Under the pieces are notes generated by a model, which ran no database searches, was not told the origin of the DNA, and saw nothing but the letters and a program-made list of their open reading frames with translations. Of a stretch of 22,314 bases of DNA, positions 5,841 through 14,160 are shown one piece after another (position 1 is the stretch's first letter; each line of letters starts with the position of its first letter). Source of the DNA: a virus; IMG/VR virus record IMGVR_UViG_3300011126_000004, positions 1-22,314 of that record; one strand, 5' to 3'. The translations under genes and the position numbers were made by a program.

Positions 5841-7616
5841 ATGGTTGCTACAGTAGAAGAGTTTAGTCAAACGCTAGACGCACACAATATGGCAACAGCC
5901 ATTACAGATAGATATGTAACATACTCTAATCAACGTCAAACTAAGATTGAAGAAACTAAAGAGTTACGTAATTATATTTTTGCTACAGATACTAGCACAA
6001 CAACTAATGCACAATTACCTTGGAAGAATAGCACCACCATTCCCAAGATATGTCAGATACGTGACAACTTACACGCTAACTATCTAAGTGCTCTATTTCC
6101 AAATGATAGATGGTTTAAGTGGGAAGCATACTCTGAAGATAGTGCTGAGAAAAAGAAAGTAGAAGCTATTGAAGCTTATATGAGTAATAAGCTTCGAGAA
6201 GGAAACTTTCAAGAAACTGTTTCTCGCATGCTATACGATTATATTGATTATGGTAATGTGTTTGCAGATTGTGATTTTCACAAAGAGAGTAAGAAAGATG
6301 AAACTGGAGAAGAAATTGTTGGCTTTGTTGGACCCAAAGCTGTACGTGTTTCACCTTACGATATTGTCTTCAATCCTGCTGCTAGTGATTTTGCTTCTAC
6401 TACTAAATACGTAAGGTATGTAAAGAGTATTGGTGAGCTTAAAGATGATGTGATGAATAAACCTGAGCTTGGATATTCTCAGGATATTATTGATGATATT
6501 ATTAATGTTCGCAAACGCCTAGCTACATACGATAAGGCAGATTGGGATAAGGCAGAAGGATACGTAGCTGATGGCTTTGGCTCCTTACAAGAATACTATG
6601 GCTCTGGACTAGTAGAAATAATTGAAGCTACTGGTGATTTTCATGACCAACACACTGGCGAGTTTTATAAAGACCATGTTATTACAATTGTTGACCGCAC
6701 TAAAGTGGTGCGTAATATCCCCAATCCTCGTTGGCTTGGTGGTAGCAGTATTGAGCATGCAGGTTGGCGTCTTCGCCCTGATAACTTATATGCAATGGGT
6801 CCTCTTGATAACTTGGTAGGTATGCAATATCGTATTGACCATTTAGAGAATCTTAAAGCTGATGTATTTGATTTGATTGCTCATCCTCCTTTGGTTATTA
6901 AAGGTGATGTAGATGATTTTACATGGGGACCCTTTGCTGAGATTAATGTAGGTGAAGATGGTTCAGTAGATATGCTTAAGTTAGATGCGACAGCTCTTAA
7001 TGCTGATATGCAAATAGCTAACTTGATGCAACAAATGGAAGAGATGGCTGGAGCACCCAAAGAATCTATGGGTATTAGAACAGCTGGTGAGAAGACAGCA
7101 TTTGAAGTTCAACAGCTTCAAAATGCTGCTGGACGTATCTTCCAACAAAAGATTACATACTTTGAGCAGAACATTATTGAGCCTCTGTTAAATAACATGC
7201 TAGAGCTTGCTCGTAGAAATATGGATGCTGGAGATATTATCCGTGTTATGGATGATGACTTAGGTGTTGTAGAGTTTTTAAATATAACTAAGAATGATAT
7301 TACAGCTAAAGGTAAGCTACGTCCTATAGGTGCTCGTCACTTCGCAGCACAAGCTCAGCTAATCCAAAACTTAAGTGGAGTGTTCTCTTCCCCTGTGGGA
7401 CAGATGATAGCCCCTCATACGTCTTCTAAGAAGCTCTCAACGATGGTTGAGGATGTCTTAGGATTGGAGAGATTTGACTTATTCTCAGATAACATTGCTA
7501 TTATGGAACAAGCTGAAAGCCAGAAACTAGCTAACTCAGCCCAAGAGCAAGTAGAGGTTGACTCAGTTACCCCAGCAGAAGAAGGAGCACCTAATGCCAT
7601 CCAGCCCGAATTATAA
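5841..7616 (+). CDS. Portal protein (head-tail connector)
   Basis: A 591-residue protein of the podovirus portal type (T7 gp8 is 536 aa). It should form the ring at one capsid vertex through which the terminase pumps DNA and to which the tail binds. Supporting segments: PWKNSTTIPKICQIRDNLHANYL (about 60-82), FPNDRWFKWE (about 86-95), NVFADCDFH (about 138-146), and, in the C-terminal half, the GPLDNLVGMQYRIDHLENLKADVFDLIAHPP region, MAGAPKESMGIRTAGEKTAFEVQQLQNAAGRIFQQKI and the basic C-terminal domain. The Q/A/E-rich tail is typical. GGAG at 5825-5828 lies twelve bases from the ATG, farther than usual; a five-codon ORF fills the gap. The 3' end is overlapped for 23 bases by the next gene. Confidence 0.88.
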   Translation: MVATVEEFSQTLDAHNMATAITDRYVTYSNQRQTKIEETKELRNYIFATDTSTTTNAQLPWKNSTTIPKICQIRDNLHANYLSALFPNDRWFKWEAYSEDSAEKKKVEAIEAYMSNKLREGNFQETVSRMLYDYIDYGNVFADCDFHKESKKDETGEEIVGFVGPKAVRVSPYDIVFNPAASDFASTTKYVRYVKSIGELKDDVMNKPELGYSQDIIDDIINVRKRLATYDKADWDKAEGYVADGFGSLQEYYGSGLVEIIEATGDFHDQHTGEFYKDHVITIVDRTKVVRNIPNPRWLGGSSIEHAGWRLRPDNLYAMGPLDNLVGMQYRIDHLENLKADVFDLIAHPPLVIKGDVDDFTWGPFAEINVGEDGSVDMLKLDATALNADMQIANLMQQMEEMAGAPKESMGIRTAGEKTAFEVQQLQNAAGRIFQQKITYFEQNIIEPLLNNMLELARRNMDAGDIIRVMDDDLGVVEFLNITKNDITAKGKLRPIGARHFAAQAQLIQNLSGVFSSPVGQMIAPHTSSKKLSTMVEDVLGLERFDLFSDNIAIMEQAESQKLANSAQEQVEVDSVTPAEEGAPNAIQPEL

Positions 7617-7863
7617 ACGGAATTATAAACAAGAAGCTAAGACAGAGACTAAAGCTCGTAAGAAGAAACGCTCCTCTCGTAACAAAGCCAGACAAACTTT
7701 AATTAAAGCTGGTAAGGCTAAAGTTGGAGATGGTAAAGATGTAGACCATAAAGACGGTAATGCTAATAATAACAAGAAGAGTAATCTTCGTGTAACTAGC
7801 AAGAAGAAGAATCGTTCATACGCTCGCACTAAAACAGCTGGGAAGAAGAATAAAAAGGACTAG
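7594..7863 (+). CDS. Small HNH-type protein (89 aa)
   Basis: A very basic protein. The region from Gly45 to Tyr76 contains VDHKDGNANNNKKSNLRVTS, the core of an HNH finger: His52 after Asp51, DGN at 54-56, and Asn64 before LRV. No zinc-binding CxxC pairs are present and the third catalytic residue is not obvious. It may be a minimal HNH nuclease or a DNA-binding relic. Small HNH proteins beside terminase and portal genes are known in several phage groups to assist terminase cutting; whether this one does is inferred. AGGAG at 7583-7587, six bases upstream, decides the start at 7594 inside the portal gene. Confidence 0.68.
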   Translation: MPSSPNYKRNYKQEAKTETKARKKKRSSRNKARQTLIKAGKAKVGDGKDVDHKDGNANNNKKSNLRVTSKKKNRSYARTKTAGKKNKKD

Positions 7864-7864
7864 A

Positions 7865-8125
7865 ATGAAAAAGATATGGACTAACCACTGTAAGGATGCA
7901 GAAGAGAAAAGAGAGTTTAAGGAAATTTTAGCACACTCTGATAGAGTGCTAAGTGTCCTTAAGGACATACTTAAGGATAAGTATGATGGTGCAGCTAGGG
8001 ATAGACGAAGCATTAAGAGTTTATTAACACAAAACTATAGTGAATGGCAAGCAGACCGAAACGCTACAGAACGCACTATATTAGAAATTTTAGATTTATT
8101 ACAATTGGAGAAAAACGATGACTGA
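7865..8125 (+). CDS. Small helical hypothetical protein (86 aa)
   Basis: An 86-residue, highly charged, helical protein (EEKREFKEILAHSDRVLSVLKDILKDKYDGAARDRRSIKSLL...ERTILEILDLLQLEKNDD) likely to form a coiled coil. No family is recognised. AAAGGA at 7854-7859 supports the ATG. It overlaps the scaffold gene by eight bases, and the scaffold ribosome binding site (GGAGAAAAA) lies inside its last codons. Position between portal and scaffold suggests a head-assembly role, unproven. Its coding sequence contains an imperfect hairpin (7928-7952) and a 14-bp palindrome (7954-7967) that recurs elsewhere in the window. Confidence 0.55.
   Translation: MKKIWTNHCKDAEEKREFKEILAHSDRVLSVLKDILKDKYDGAARDRRSIKSLLTQNYSEWQADRNATERTILEILDLLQLEKNDD
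7928..7952 (+). other. Imperfect hairpin inside the 7865-8125 gene
   Basis: TTAG plus CACTC (7928-7931, 7934-7938) pair with GAGTG plus CTAA (7944-7952) around a TGATA loop, with a two-base CA bulge. It lies directly beside a 14-bp palindrome. There is no following U-run, so it does not look like an intrinsic terminator. It may be an RNA structure or processing site, or chance. Confidence 0.35.
7954..7967. repeat. 14-bp perfect palindrome, copy 1
   Basis: TGTCCTTAAGGACA reads the same on both strands. The same 14 bases, each preceded by G, occur again at 20276-20289. In both places the reading frame is GTC CTT AAG GAC (Val-Leu-Lys-Asp), although the two proteins are otherwise unlike. Confidence 0.6.
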
Positions 8126-8852
8126 CCAAGCCACACCATTCACGGAAGATACACCAGCAGCACCTGCTCCGGCAGCAGCACCTGTTGCAGACCAAGCACA
8201 GGCAGAACCAACACCAGCATTTCAAGTACCAGACTCGGTAAAGGAATTGGTAGGTGAAGGTAAAAAGTACAACGATGTAAATGCAGCTCTTAATGCATTG
8301 CCACATGCACAATCACACATTGCTCAGATTGAAGCTGAGAATGCTAGATTGCGTGAGCAAGCTGAAGCAGCTCGTAATGCAGAAGATGTACTAGCGGAAA
8401 TTAAAGCAGCCGCACAACCACAAGACGCTCCAGCTGAACAACCTGCACCACAGGTTAGTACAGAGGTAGTAGCTCAATTGGTTGACCAACGCTTACAAGC
8501 TTCTAAAGCAGCAGAAATTGCAGATGCTAATACAAAGCAAGTTATTGACACGATGACTACTAAGTATGGTGATGCAAAGAAGGCAGAAGAAGTTTACCTT
8601 GCTAAAGCAACAGAACTAGAGATTAGTGTAGCAGAGATGAATAGCTTAATTGCTAAGTCTCCTAAAGCTGCTCTAACTATGTTTGGCTTAAGCTCACCTG
8701 AGACTCCTGTACCTGAGAAGATTAGTTCTTCCGTTAATACAGAAGCATTAAATTTAAATCCCCAAACACCTGCCACTGTTGGTAGTGTTATGGGAGGTTC
8801 TACTTCTAAAACAGCCACACAAGCGTGGCGTGAAGCAGCACCTAAAGAATAA
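8118..8852 (+). CDS. Scaffolding (capsid assembly) protein
   Basis: A 244-residue acidic protein directly before the capsid gene, as T7 gene 9 precedes gene 10. The N-terminus is alanine- and proline-rich (APAPAAAPVADQAQAEPTP), followed by FQVPDSVKELVGEGKKYNDVNAAL (about 35-58), a long coiled coil (AQIEAENARLREQAEAARNAEDVLAEIKAA), a second PA-rich linker and a C-terminal helical part (VVAQLVDQRLQASK..., TMTTKYGDAKKAEEVYLAKA). This low-complexity, coiled-coil layout is typical of scaffold proteins that guide procapsid assembly and then leave. T7 gp9 is 307 aa. The start follows GGAGAAAAA. Confidence rests on position plus composition. Confidence 0.85.
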   Translation: MTDQATPFTEDTPAAPAPAAAPVADQAQAEPTPAFQVPDSVKELVGEGKKYNDVNAALNALPHAQSHIAQIEAENARLREQAEAARNAEDVLAEIKAAAQPQDAPAEQPAPQVSTEVVAQLVDQRLQASKAAEIADANTKQVIDTMTTKYGDAKKAEEVYLAKATELEISVAEMNSLIAKSPKAALTMFGLSSPETPVPEKISSSVNTEALNLNPQTPATVGSVMGGSTSKTATQAWREAAPKE

Positions 8853-8865
8853 TTGGAGAAATTAA

Positions 8866-9834
8866 ATGGCTTTTAATCGCACAAATTCAACTCCGTTTAT
8901 TGAAGCAGAGCAGTATAGTAACTTCATCCTGTCTAACTTACATGATGGCTTACTACCGGAATCTTTTTTCCGTAATGTCTCTGACTTCCCTAACGGTTCA
9001 ACTTTAAACATCAAGGTAGTCGGTAGTGCAACAATCCGCGACCAAGAAGAAGACCAACCGATTCAGTATGACCCAATCGACACCAGTACAGTGACGCTAT
9101 CAATCACTGACTATATTGGTGATGGCTGGTACATCAATGATGTATTACGTCAAGATGGTAGTCAAATCGAAGCTCTTCATGCTCAACGTGGTATTGAATC
9201 TACTCGTGCAATTCAAGAAAACTTTGAATCACGTTTCTTAGAAGTTTGTAACTTAGCTCAAACTACTAATAACGCTAACTTGGTTAATGGTATTGCTCAC
9301 CGCTTTGTTGGTAATGGTACTAACCGTGAAGCAGAATTATCTGATTTTGCTCATATGAAACTTGCTTTTGATAAAGCTAATGTTTCAGCTGGTGGTCGTA
9401 TCGCTATTGTAGACCCTGTTGTTGAGGCAACTTTAAACACGCTCACTAACTTAGTTAATGTTTCAAATAATCCTATGTTTGAAGGTATCGTTAATGAAGG
9501 TTTTGCTCGTGAACATAAGTTTGTACGCAACATCTTTGGTTTCGACATCTATACATCTAATCGTTTAGACGATGTAGGCGTTGAAGGTGCACTAACTGAC
9601 CGCTTAGGCACTACTACTGCTTCAGTAGCTGGTGACAAAGCTAACGTATTTATGTCTGTTATGGATGATGCTTCAAAACCTATTATGGGTGCTTGGCGTC
9701 AGATGCCTTCTGTTGAAGGTGAGCGTAACAAAGACTTGGCTCGTGATGAATATGTAACTCGTGCTCGTTATGGTTTAGGTGCTCAACGTACTGAAACTCT
9801 AGGTGTACTAATTACTAACCCAACTGTATACTAA
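8866..9834 (+). CDS. Major capsid protein
   Basis: A 322-residue protein (T7 gp10A is 345 aa) in the canonical place after the scaffold. It begins MAFNRTNSTPFIEAEQYSNF, has GSTLNIKVVGSATIRDQEEDQPIQYDP near residues 44-70, DYIGDGWYINDVLRQDG near 83-99, and a C-terminal part with FEGIVNEGFAREHKFVRNIFGFDIY. This is the pattern of HK97-fold capsid proteins with an N-arm, a long helix and an A domain. Every arginine codon I could check is CGT or CGC, with no AGA, unlike the terminase; this fits very high expression. GGAG at 8854-8857 supports the ATG. A perfect intrinsic terminator follows one gene later. Confidence 0.88.
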   Translation: MAFNRTNSTPFIEAEQYSNFILSNLHDGLLPESFFRNVSDFPNGSTLNIKVVGSATIRDQEEDQPIQYDPIDTSTVTLSITDYIGDGWYINDVLRQDGSQIEALHAQRGIESTRAIQENFESRFLEVCNLAQTTNNANLVNGIAHRFVGNGTNREAELSDFAHMKLAFDKANVSAGGRIAIVDPVVEATLNTLTNLVNVSNNPMFEGIVNEGFAREHKFVRNIFGFDIYTSNRLDDVGVEGALTDRLGTTTASVAGDKANVFMSVMDDASKPIMGAWRQMPSVEGERNKDLARDEYVTRARYGLGAQRTETLGVLITNPTVY

Positions 9835-9845
9835 GGAGAATAATT

Positions 9846-10316
9846 ATGACTGTTGAAGTACATAATGGTGTACGTAACTGGTATGGTAGTCGTGATGCGG
9901 AAGATAAACTTCCAGCACTCATTAAAACCGAAGGTTACACGAAAGAAATGGTTGTAGATTTCAACTATGATGACTTACCTACTAGCTCTGAAGATGGTGC
10001 TATGGTATTAACAGTTCCAGCTGATTCTTTAATTTTAAGCTCACGCTTACATGTTAAAACAGCTGCTGCTGGTGGTACTTCATACACTATTGGTTTGGCA
10101 CAAGCTGATGGTACAGCAATTGACGCAGACGGTTTACATACTGCTGTTCAAGCTGTTACAGCTAACCTAACTGAAGATGCATGGTTAGTTGGTGGTGGTG
10201 CTCTTGTTGGAGCTACTGTCGGTGCGGCTGCTGGCCAAATCGTAGTTGCAGCAACTGGTACTTTCACTGCTGGTTCGTATCGTTTAATCGTTGAATACGT
10301 TCAACCATTAAGCTAA
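9846..10316 (+). CDS. Probable capsid decoration or accessory virion protein (156 aa)
   Basis: A 156-residue beta-rich protein with a short N-terminal leader (EVHNGVRNWYGSRDAEDKLPALIKTEGYTKEMVVDFNYDDLP) and a C-terminal jelly-roll-like domain (strands AMVLTVPADSLILSSRLHVKT, SYTIGLAQADG, GQIVVAATGTFTAGSYRLIVEY). The Gly/Ala-rich tract ALVGATVGAAAGQ looks like a loop and not a membrane segment, given the beta context. It follows the capsid gene by 11 bases, has a perfect AAGGAG (9833-9838), and shares the capsid gene's CGT/CGC arginine codons, so high copy number in the virion is likely. Outer decoration of the capsid is the best guess; a tail or minor head role cannot be excluded. Confidence 0.6.
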   Translation: MTVEVHNGVRNWYGSRDAEDKLPALIKTEGYTKEMVVDFNYDDLPTSSEDGAMVLTVPADSLILSSRLHVKTAAAGGTSYTIGLAQADGTAIDADGLHTAVQAVTANLTEDAWLVGGGALVGATVGAAAGQIVVAATGTFTAGSYRLIVEYVQPLS

Positions 10317-10324
10317 ATATATTA

Positions 10325-10350
10325 GGGGGAGGTTTTCTCCCCCTTTTATT
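10325..10350 (+). terminator. Rho-independent terminator after the capsid genes
   Basis: GGGGGAG (10325-10331) and CTCCCCC (10337-10343) form a perfect 7-bp stem around a GTTTT loop, followed by TTTTATT. It lies eight bases after the stop of the capsid accessory gene and 17 bases before the next start. T7 has its main late terminator, T-phi, in the same place just after the capsid gene. Partial read-through would give high capsid and lower tail-gene expression. Confidence 0.93.
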
Positions 10351-10366
10351 CATTTAAGGAAAGACA

Positions 10367-10945
10367 ATGCCTATCGAGCATAAGAATATAACAGACCCAG
10401 ATAACCACGAGCCTAAAGGAATTTCTACGGCAGTTACTGATACTATATATGTGGCTGATGGCATAGGTGGTGGAAGTTGGGAGCGTAGTGGTATGTCAGA
10501 CCATGCTGAAATGGCTATCACTAATAATGCGACAGCAACGGCTGTAACTGCTGCTGTAGATGCAACACTAAACACAGACACAGATTATACTAAAATTACT
10601 GCTGGTTGGGCTTCCACTCATCTTTCTGGTATTACATTTAATGTCGATGAATTAGTTGCTGCTGTGGATGGTGATTATAAAATTGACTTTTGGGCTACAG
10701 TAAAGATACCACTTAACAATAATTTTATTGGTATTAAATATGCTATAAACGACACTGCCCCATATTCGTTACAAAAGATTATATCACAATCCGTGACGGC
10801 AAATGATTATCGTAACTTGTTTGCTTCAGCAATAGTTACACTATCAGCAACTAATACTGTAAGTGTTTACATAGCTGGTACTAAGACAGATAACCTTGTC
10901 ATTGAAGAAGGTGGTATGCAAATGACTTTACTACATGCGAATTAA
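10367..10945 (+). CDS. Probable head-fibre or accessory structural protein (192 aa)
   Basis: The N-terminus, MPIEHKNITDPDNHEPKGIS followed by TAVTDTIYVADGIGGGSW, is a recurrent motif of phage virion proteins that anchor by a short N-terminal segment. The C-terminal ~130 residues (about 60-192) contain GITFNVDELVAAVDGDYKIDFWATVKIP, IGIKYAIND, ASAIVTLSATNTVSVYIAG and MQMTLLHAN, a C1q/TNF-like jelly-roll strand pattern. This combination suits a head fibre or an outer capsid adhesin. It starts at AAGGAAAG (10357-10364) just after the terminator, so its own transcription would depend on read-through. Tail-spike function is an alternative. Confidence 0.62.
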   Translation: MPIEHKNITDPDNHEPKGISTAVTDTIYVADGIGGGSWERSGMSDHAEMAITNNATATAVTAAVDATLNTDTDYTKITAGWASTHLSGITFNVDELVAAVDGDYKIDFWATVKIPLNNNFIGIKYAINDTAPYSLQKIISQSVTANDYRNLFASAIVTLSATNTVSVYIAGTKTDNLVIEEGGMQMTLLHAN

Positions 10946-10947
10946 TC

Positions 10948-11706
10948 ATGCCTAAATTAACAGTATTACAAATGACACAAGACATCTTATCTGATATGGA
11001 TAGTGATGAGGTTAATAGTATTAATGATACTACTGAGTCTCTTCAAGTAGCTCAGATACTCAAAACAACATTCTTTGAGATATTAGACCAACGAGATAAG
11101 TGGGACCACTTAGGTGGTATAGGAGTGCTTACAGCATCAGGTGATAGCTCTAAGCCAACACACATGACTCTTCCAAGTAATATTGATAAAGTAGATTGGA
11201 TTAAATATAATAAGCTAATATCTGCTACTGATACTGCTTCATTCTCTGAAGTGTATTACAAAGAACCTAAAGAGTTTATGAAATTACTTGATGACAGGAA
11301 TAGTCAATCTAGTGATATTCTTCCTGTAACTGATACTAGTGGTGTTGTACTATTAATTCGTACAGACCAAAACCCACAATACTATACATCCTTTGACGAC
11401 CAAACATTAATATTTGATAGTTTTTTACAAACACTTGACGCTACATTACAAGGTGTTAAGACACAATTCTATGGGTATACAGAACCTACCTTTAGTTTGT
11501 TAGACACTTTTACTCCAGAACTACCCTCAAAAGTATTTAGCTACTACTTAGCAGAAGCTAAATCTGTATGTTTCAATTCGTTGAAACAACAACCAAATGC
11601 TAAGGAAGAACAGAAATCACGTAGACAGCGTTATCAAATATCTCGTGAGAAACGTGTCAATCAAGGTGGTGGAATAAGCTACCCTAACTATGGCCGCAAA
11701 CAGTAG
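10948..11706 (+). CDS. Tail tubular protein A-like (T7 gp11 type)
   Basis: A 252-residue adaptor protein, longer than T7 gp11 (196 aa). It begins MPKLTVLQMTQDILSDMDSDEVNSINDT, followed by SLQVAQILKTTFFEILDQRDKWDHL, the usual N-terminal helical part of these gatekeepers, then ATLQGVKTQFYGYTEPTF and a C-terminal helix (KVFSYYLAEAKSVCFNSLKQQPN) with a basic end. It should form the dodecameric ring between portal and nozzle. I see no good Shine-Dalgarno motif before the ATG, only two bases after the previous stop; reinitiation after the preceding gene is the likely start mode. The assignment is strengthened by tail tube B nearby. Confidence 0.82.
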   Translation: MPKLTVLQMTQDILSDMDSDEVNSINDTTESLQVAQILKTTFFEILDQRDKWDHLGGIGVLTASGDSSKPTHMTLPSNIDKVDWIKYNKLISATDTASFSEVYYKEPKEFMKLLDDRNSQSSDILPVTDTSGVVLLIRTDQNPQYYTSFDDQTLIFDSFLQTLDATLQGVKTQFYGYTEPTFSLLDTFTPELPSKVFSYYLAEAKSVCFNSLKQQPNAKEEQKSRRQRYQISREKRVNQGGGISYPNYGRKQ

Positions 11707-11725
11707 TTTGCACAAGGAGAACAAC

Positions 11726-11947
11726 ATGGCTGGAACAAAAAAGAAGATTATAATTTTTCATGAATGGAATGATGCTTTATACCAAATGAAGTTTGAGGGT
11801 GGTGGTCAACTACCAGCAGCTTTAGAAGGTAAGTATACATCAGTTAGTGAAGCTGAAAAGATGCGTGACTTGTATTATGCAGGTAAACTACCAAAGCGTG
11901 AGACTATTCAATCTACTACAGAGCTATCAGAACAAAAAGGTAACTAA
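11726..11947 (+). CDS. Small hypothetical protein between tail-tube genes (73 aa)
   Basis: A 73-residue basic protein beginning MAGTKKKIIIFHEWNDALYQ, with SEAEKMRDLYYAGKLPKRE near the middle. The ATG at 11726 is chosen over the one at 11690 because AAGGAG (11714-11719) lies six bases before it, and the upstream start would put the gene inside the tail-tube-A reading frame. The stop overlaps the next ATG (TAATG). No family, membrane segment or catalytic motif is recognised. Its place between the two tail-tube genes hints at a tail assembly role. Confidence 0.55.
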   Translation: MAGTKKKIIIFHEWNDALYQMKFEGGGQLPAALEGKYTSVSEAEKMRDLYYAGKLPKRETIQSTTELSEQKGN

Positions 11948-14160
11948 TGGCCTCAGTCACTAAGGAATATAGAACTTTTGTTAGAGGTATTATAACAGAA
12001 GCTTCTCCTTTAACATTCCCTGAGAATGCATCTATTGACGAAGAGAACTTTATCCTTAACAGGGATGGCTCTCGTCAAAGACGTTTGGGTATGGATTATG
12101 AGGAGAACTTCACCCTATCATCTAACATCACTAATGCTACGTTTGAGGATTTAGCTGTACACACAGCTGAATGGCGTAACGTGGATAATAATCCCTTAAC
12201 CAACTTCTCTGTTGTTCAAATTGGGACTATTATATATTTCTATGACTTGAGTAGTGTTCCTTTAAGTGATGGGTTAAAATCATTCACTATTGATTTAAAT
12301 ACGTACAAAACATTATACGCTTCTAATATTGGTAGTAGGCAAATATCCACTACTGTTGGTAAGGGTATTCTATATATTGTATCGCAAGACACTGTTCCTC
12401 TATACGTAGAGTATGATAGTGCTGGTGACACAATATCTATCACGGAAATTGAAGTTAAGATTAGGGACTTCCTTGGTGTTGACGATGGCTTAGATGTTGA
12501 TGAACGTCCAGCTACCCTTTCTACAGAACATAATTACAACCTCCTTAACCAAGGTTGGACAGCTACTCATATATCCTCCTTTGTAGCTGCTACAGCTACA
12601 TATCCTAGTAACGCTGATATATGGACTTTAGGTAAGGATAGTAGCGATAACTTCTCTTCTTCTTTATTACAGAAACAATATTTTGGTAATACTCCTGCCC
12701 CTAAAGGGCATTTTGTTTTAGATGCGTTTACTCGTGATAGAGATGCTGTAAGTGGATTAACAGGGATAACCACAGAATTAGAACAAGGCAGACCAGATGC
12801 TACAGCTTTTTATGCTGGTAGACTTTTTTATGCAGGTGTAGCATCAACTACTAATGCTGGTCCTACAGCTAATGGTAACATCTATTTCTCTCAGAGTTTA
12901 ACATCTGAACTTAAGTCTGGGTATTGTTACCAAGATGCTGACCCAACTGCTGAAGAAATCTCTGACCTTATTGATACTGACGGTGGGGTTATTACAATCC
13001 CTGAAGTTGGAAGAATCCTGAAGCTTGTCTCATTACGAGATAGCTTAGTTGTATTTGCTGATAATGGTGTATGGCAAATCTTAGGTGATACAGGTGCTGG
13101 CTTCATTGCTACATCATACCAAGTACAAAAGATTTCTACTGTTGGCACAATAAATGCTGATAGTATTGTAGCTGTAGAAAGTATTATATTATACTGGGCT
13201 ACTTCTGGTATTTATATTGTACAACCTGACCCTAATTCTGGGTTGTTGAGTTCTAGTAATACTACTGAAGTAACTATACAAACATTATATTTAGATATTC
13301 CTAGTGTTAGTAAAGTGTATAGTAGAGGTGTCTATGATGTAGCTGCTAAGCGTATCACATGGTTGTATAATGATGACGATGATTATGATGGTGCTACATA
13401 TAGATTCAACTATAACAAAGAACTTGTATTCGACACTGTGCTTCAAGCTTTCTATAAGAATACTATTTCAGAGTTAGCTACATTATCTCCATATGTGGCT
13501 GGTGTTGTTACCACGCCTAACTTAGTTACTGCTGATATAGCATATAATGTTATTGATGGTGGTAGTCAAGTACAAGTAGGAGGTGTTGATGTTCAAGTTA
13601 GCCTTCCTAGCTCTACTAGAGGTAGTGTGTCAACTAAGTATTTAATAGTTGAACCTCAAGACGCAACAAACTCTAAAGTTACATGGGGACAATACAATAA
13701 TACTAATTTCCTAGAGTGGGAAATGGCTGACGGTGTGGGCATTGATTTCTCCTCATTCTTACGTACAGGGCATGAGATATTCCAAGACACAATGCGTAGA
13801 AAGTATGTGCCATATTTGGTTACGCACTTCTCTCGTACAGAGACAGGCTTTGTAGATAATGGTACTGGTGGACTCGATGCTGAGAATCCTTCTGGTTGTC
13901 AAATGCAAGCTAAGTGGGGATGGAGTGACAGTGCTAATTCTGGTAAATGGAGTAATAGTCAACAGTTATATAGACTGAATAGATTGTATATACCAACAAG
14001 CTCGTCTGATTTATTTGACTATGGATATGAAGTTGTAACAACTAAGAGTAAGCTCAGGGGTAATGGTAAAGCTGTAAGCCTTCATTTTACTTCTGAATCA
14101 GGTAAAGATATGCACCTATTAGGATGGGGTGTTTCAGGGATGGGGAGTAGCACAGTATGA
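11947..14160 (+). CDS. Tail tubular protein B-like (tail nozzle, T7 gp12 type)
   Basis: A 737-residue protein close in size to T7 gp12 (794 aa). The N-terminus TFVRGIITEASPLTFPENASIDEENFILNRDGSRQRRLGMD is the usual opening of nozzle proteins, where the gene product binds the adaptor and reports input features. The middle shows beta-propeller-like repeats with GRLFYAGVAS (about 291-300), LVVFADNGVWQILGD (about 368-382) and ILYWATSGIYIVQPD (about 411-425). The C-terminal part has the strands LYRLNRLYIP and KAVSLHFTSE. It should form the hexameric tube end carrying fibres and contacting the envelope. The stop is overlapped by the next ATG (ATGA). Confidence 0.87.
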   Translation: MASVTKEYRTFVRGIITEASPLTFPENASIDEENFILNRDGSRQRRLGMDYEENFTLSSNITNATFEDLAVHTAEWRNVDNNPLTNFSVVQIGTIIYFYDLSSVPLSDGLKSFTIDLNTYKTLYASNIGSRQISTTVGKGILYIVSQDTVPLYVEYDSAGDTISITEIEVKIRDFLGVDDGLDVDERPATLSTEHNYNLLNQGWTATHISSFVAATATYPSNADIWTLGKDSSDNFSSSLLQKQYFGNTPAPKGHFVLDAFTRDRDAVSGLTGITTELEQGRPDATAFYAGRLFYAGVASTTNAGPTANGNIYFSQSLTSELKSGYCYQDADPTAEEISDLIDTDGGVITIPEVGRILKLVSLRDSLVVFADNGVWQILGDTGAGFIATSYQVQKISTVGTINADSIVAVESIILYWATSGIYIVQPDPNSGLLSSSNTTEVTIQTLYLDIPSVSKVYSRGVYDVAAKRITWLYNDDDDYDGATYRFNYNKELVFDTVLQAFYKNTISELATLSPYVAGVVTTPNLVTADIAYNVIDGGSQVQVGGVDVQVSLPSSTRGSVSTKYLIVEPQDATNSKVTWGQYNNTNFLEWEMADGVGIDFSSFLRTGHEIFQDTMRRKYVPYLVTHFSRTETGFVDNGTGGLDAENPSGCQMQAKWGWSDSANSGKWSNSQQLYRLNRLYIPTSSSDLFDYGYEVVTTKSKLRGNGKAVSLHFTSESGKDMHLLGWGVSGMGSSTV

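Noticed and set aside
8118-8852. CRISPR array or tandem DNA repeat in the alanine- and proline-rich tracts
   Set aside because: The repetition reflects amino-acid composition (GCA, CCA codons) of a scaffold protein; there are no regular spacers or exact repeats.
11690-11725. Upstream ATG for the 73-aa gene
   Set aside because: No ribosome binding site precedes it and it lies inside the tail-tube-A frame, whereas AAGGAG is well placed for 11726.
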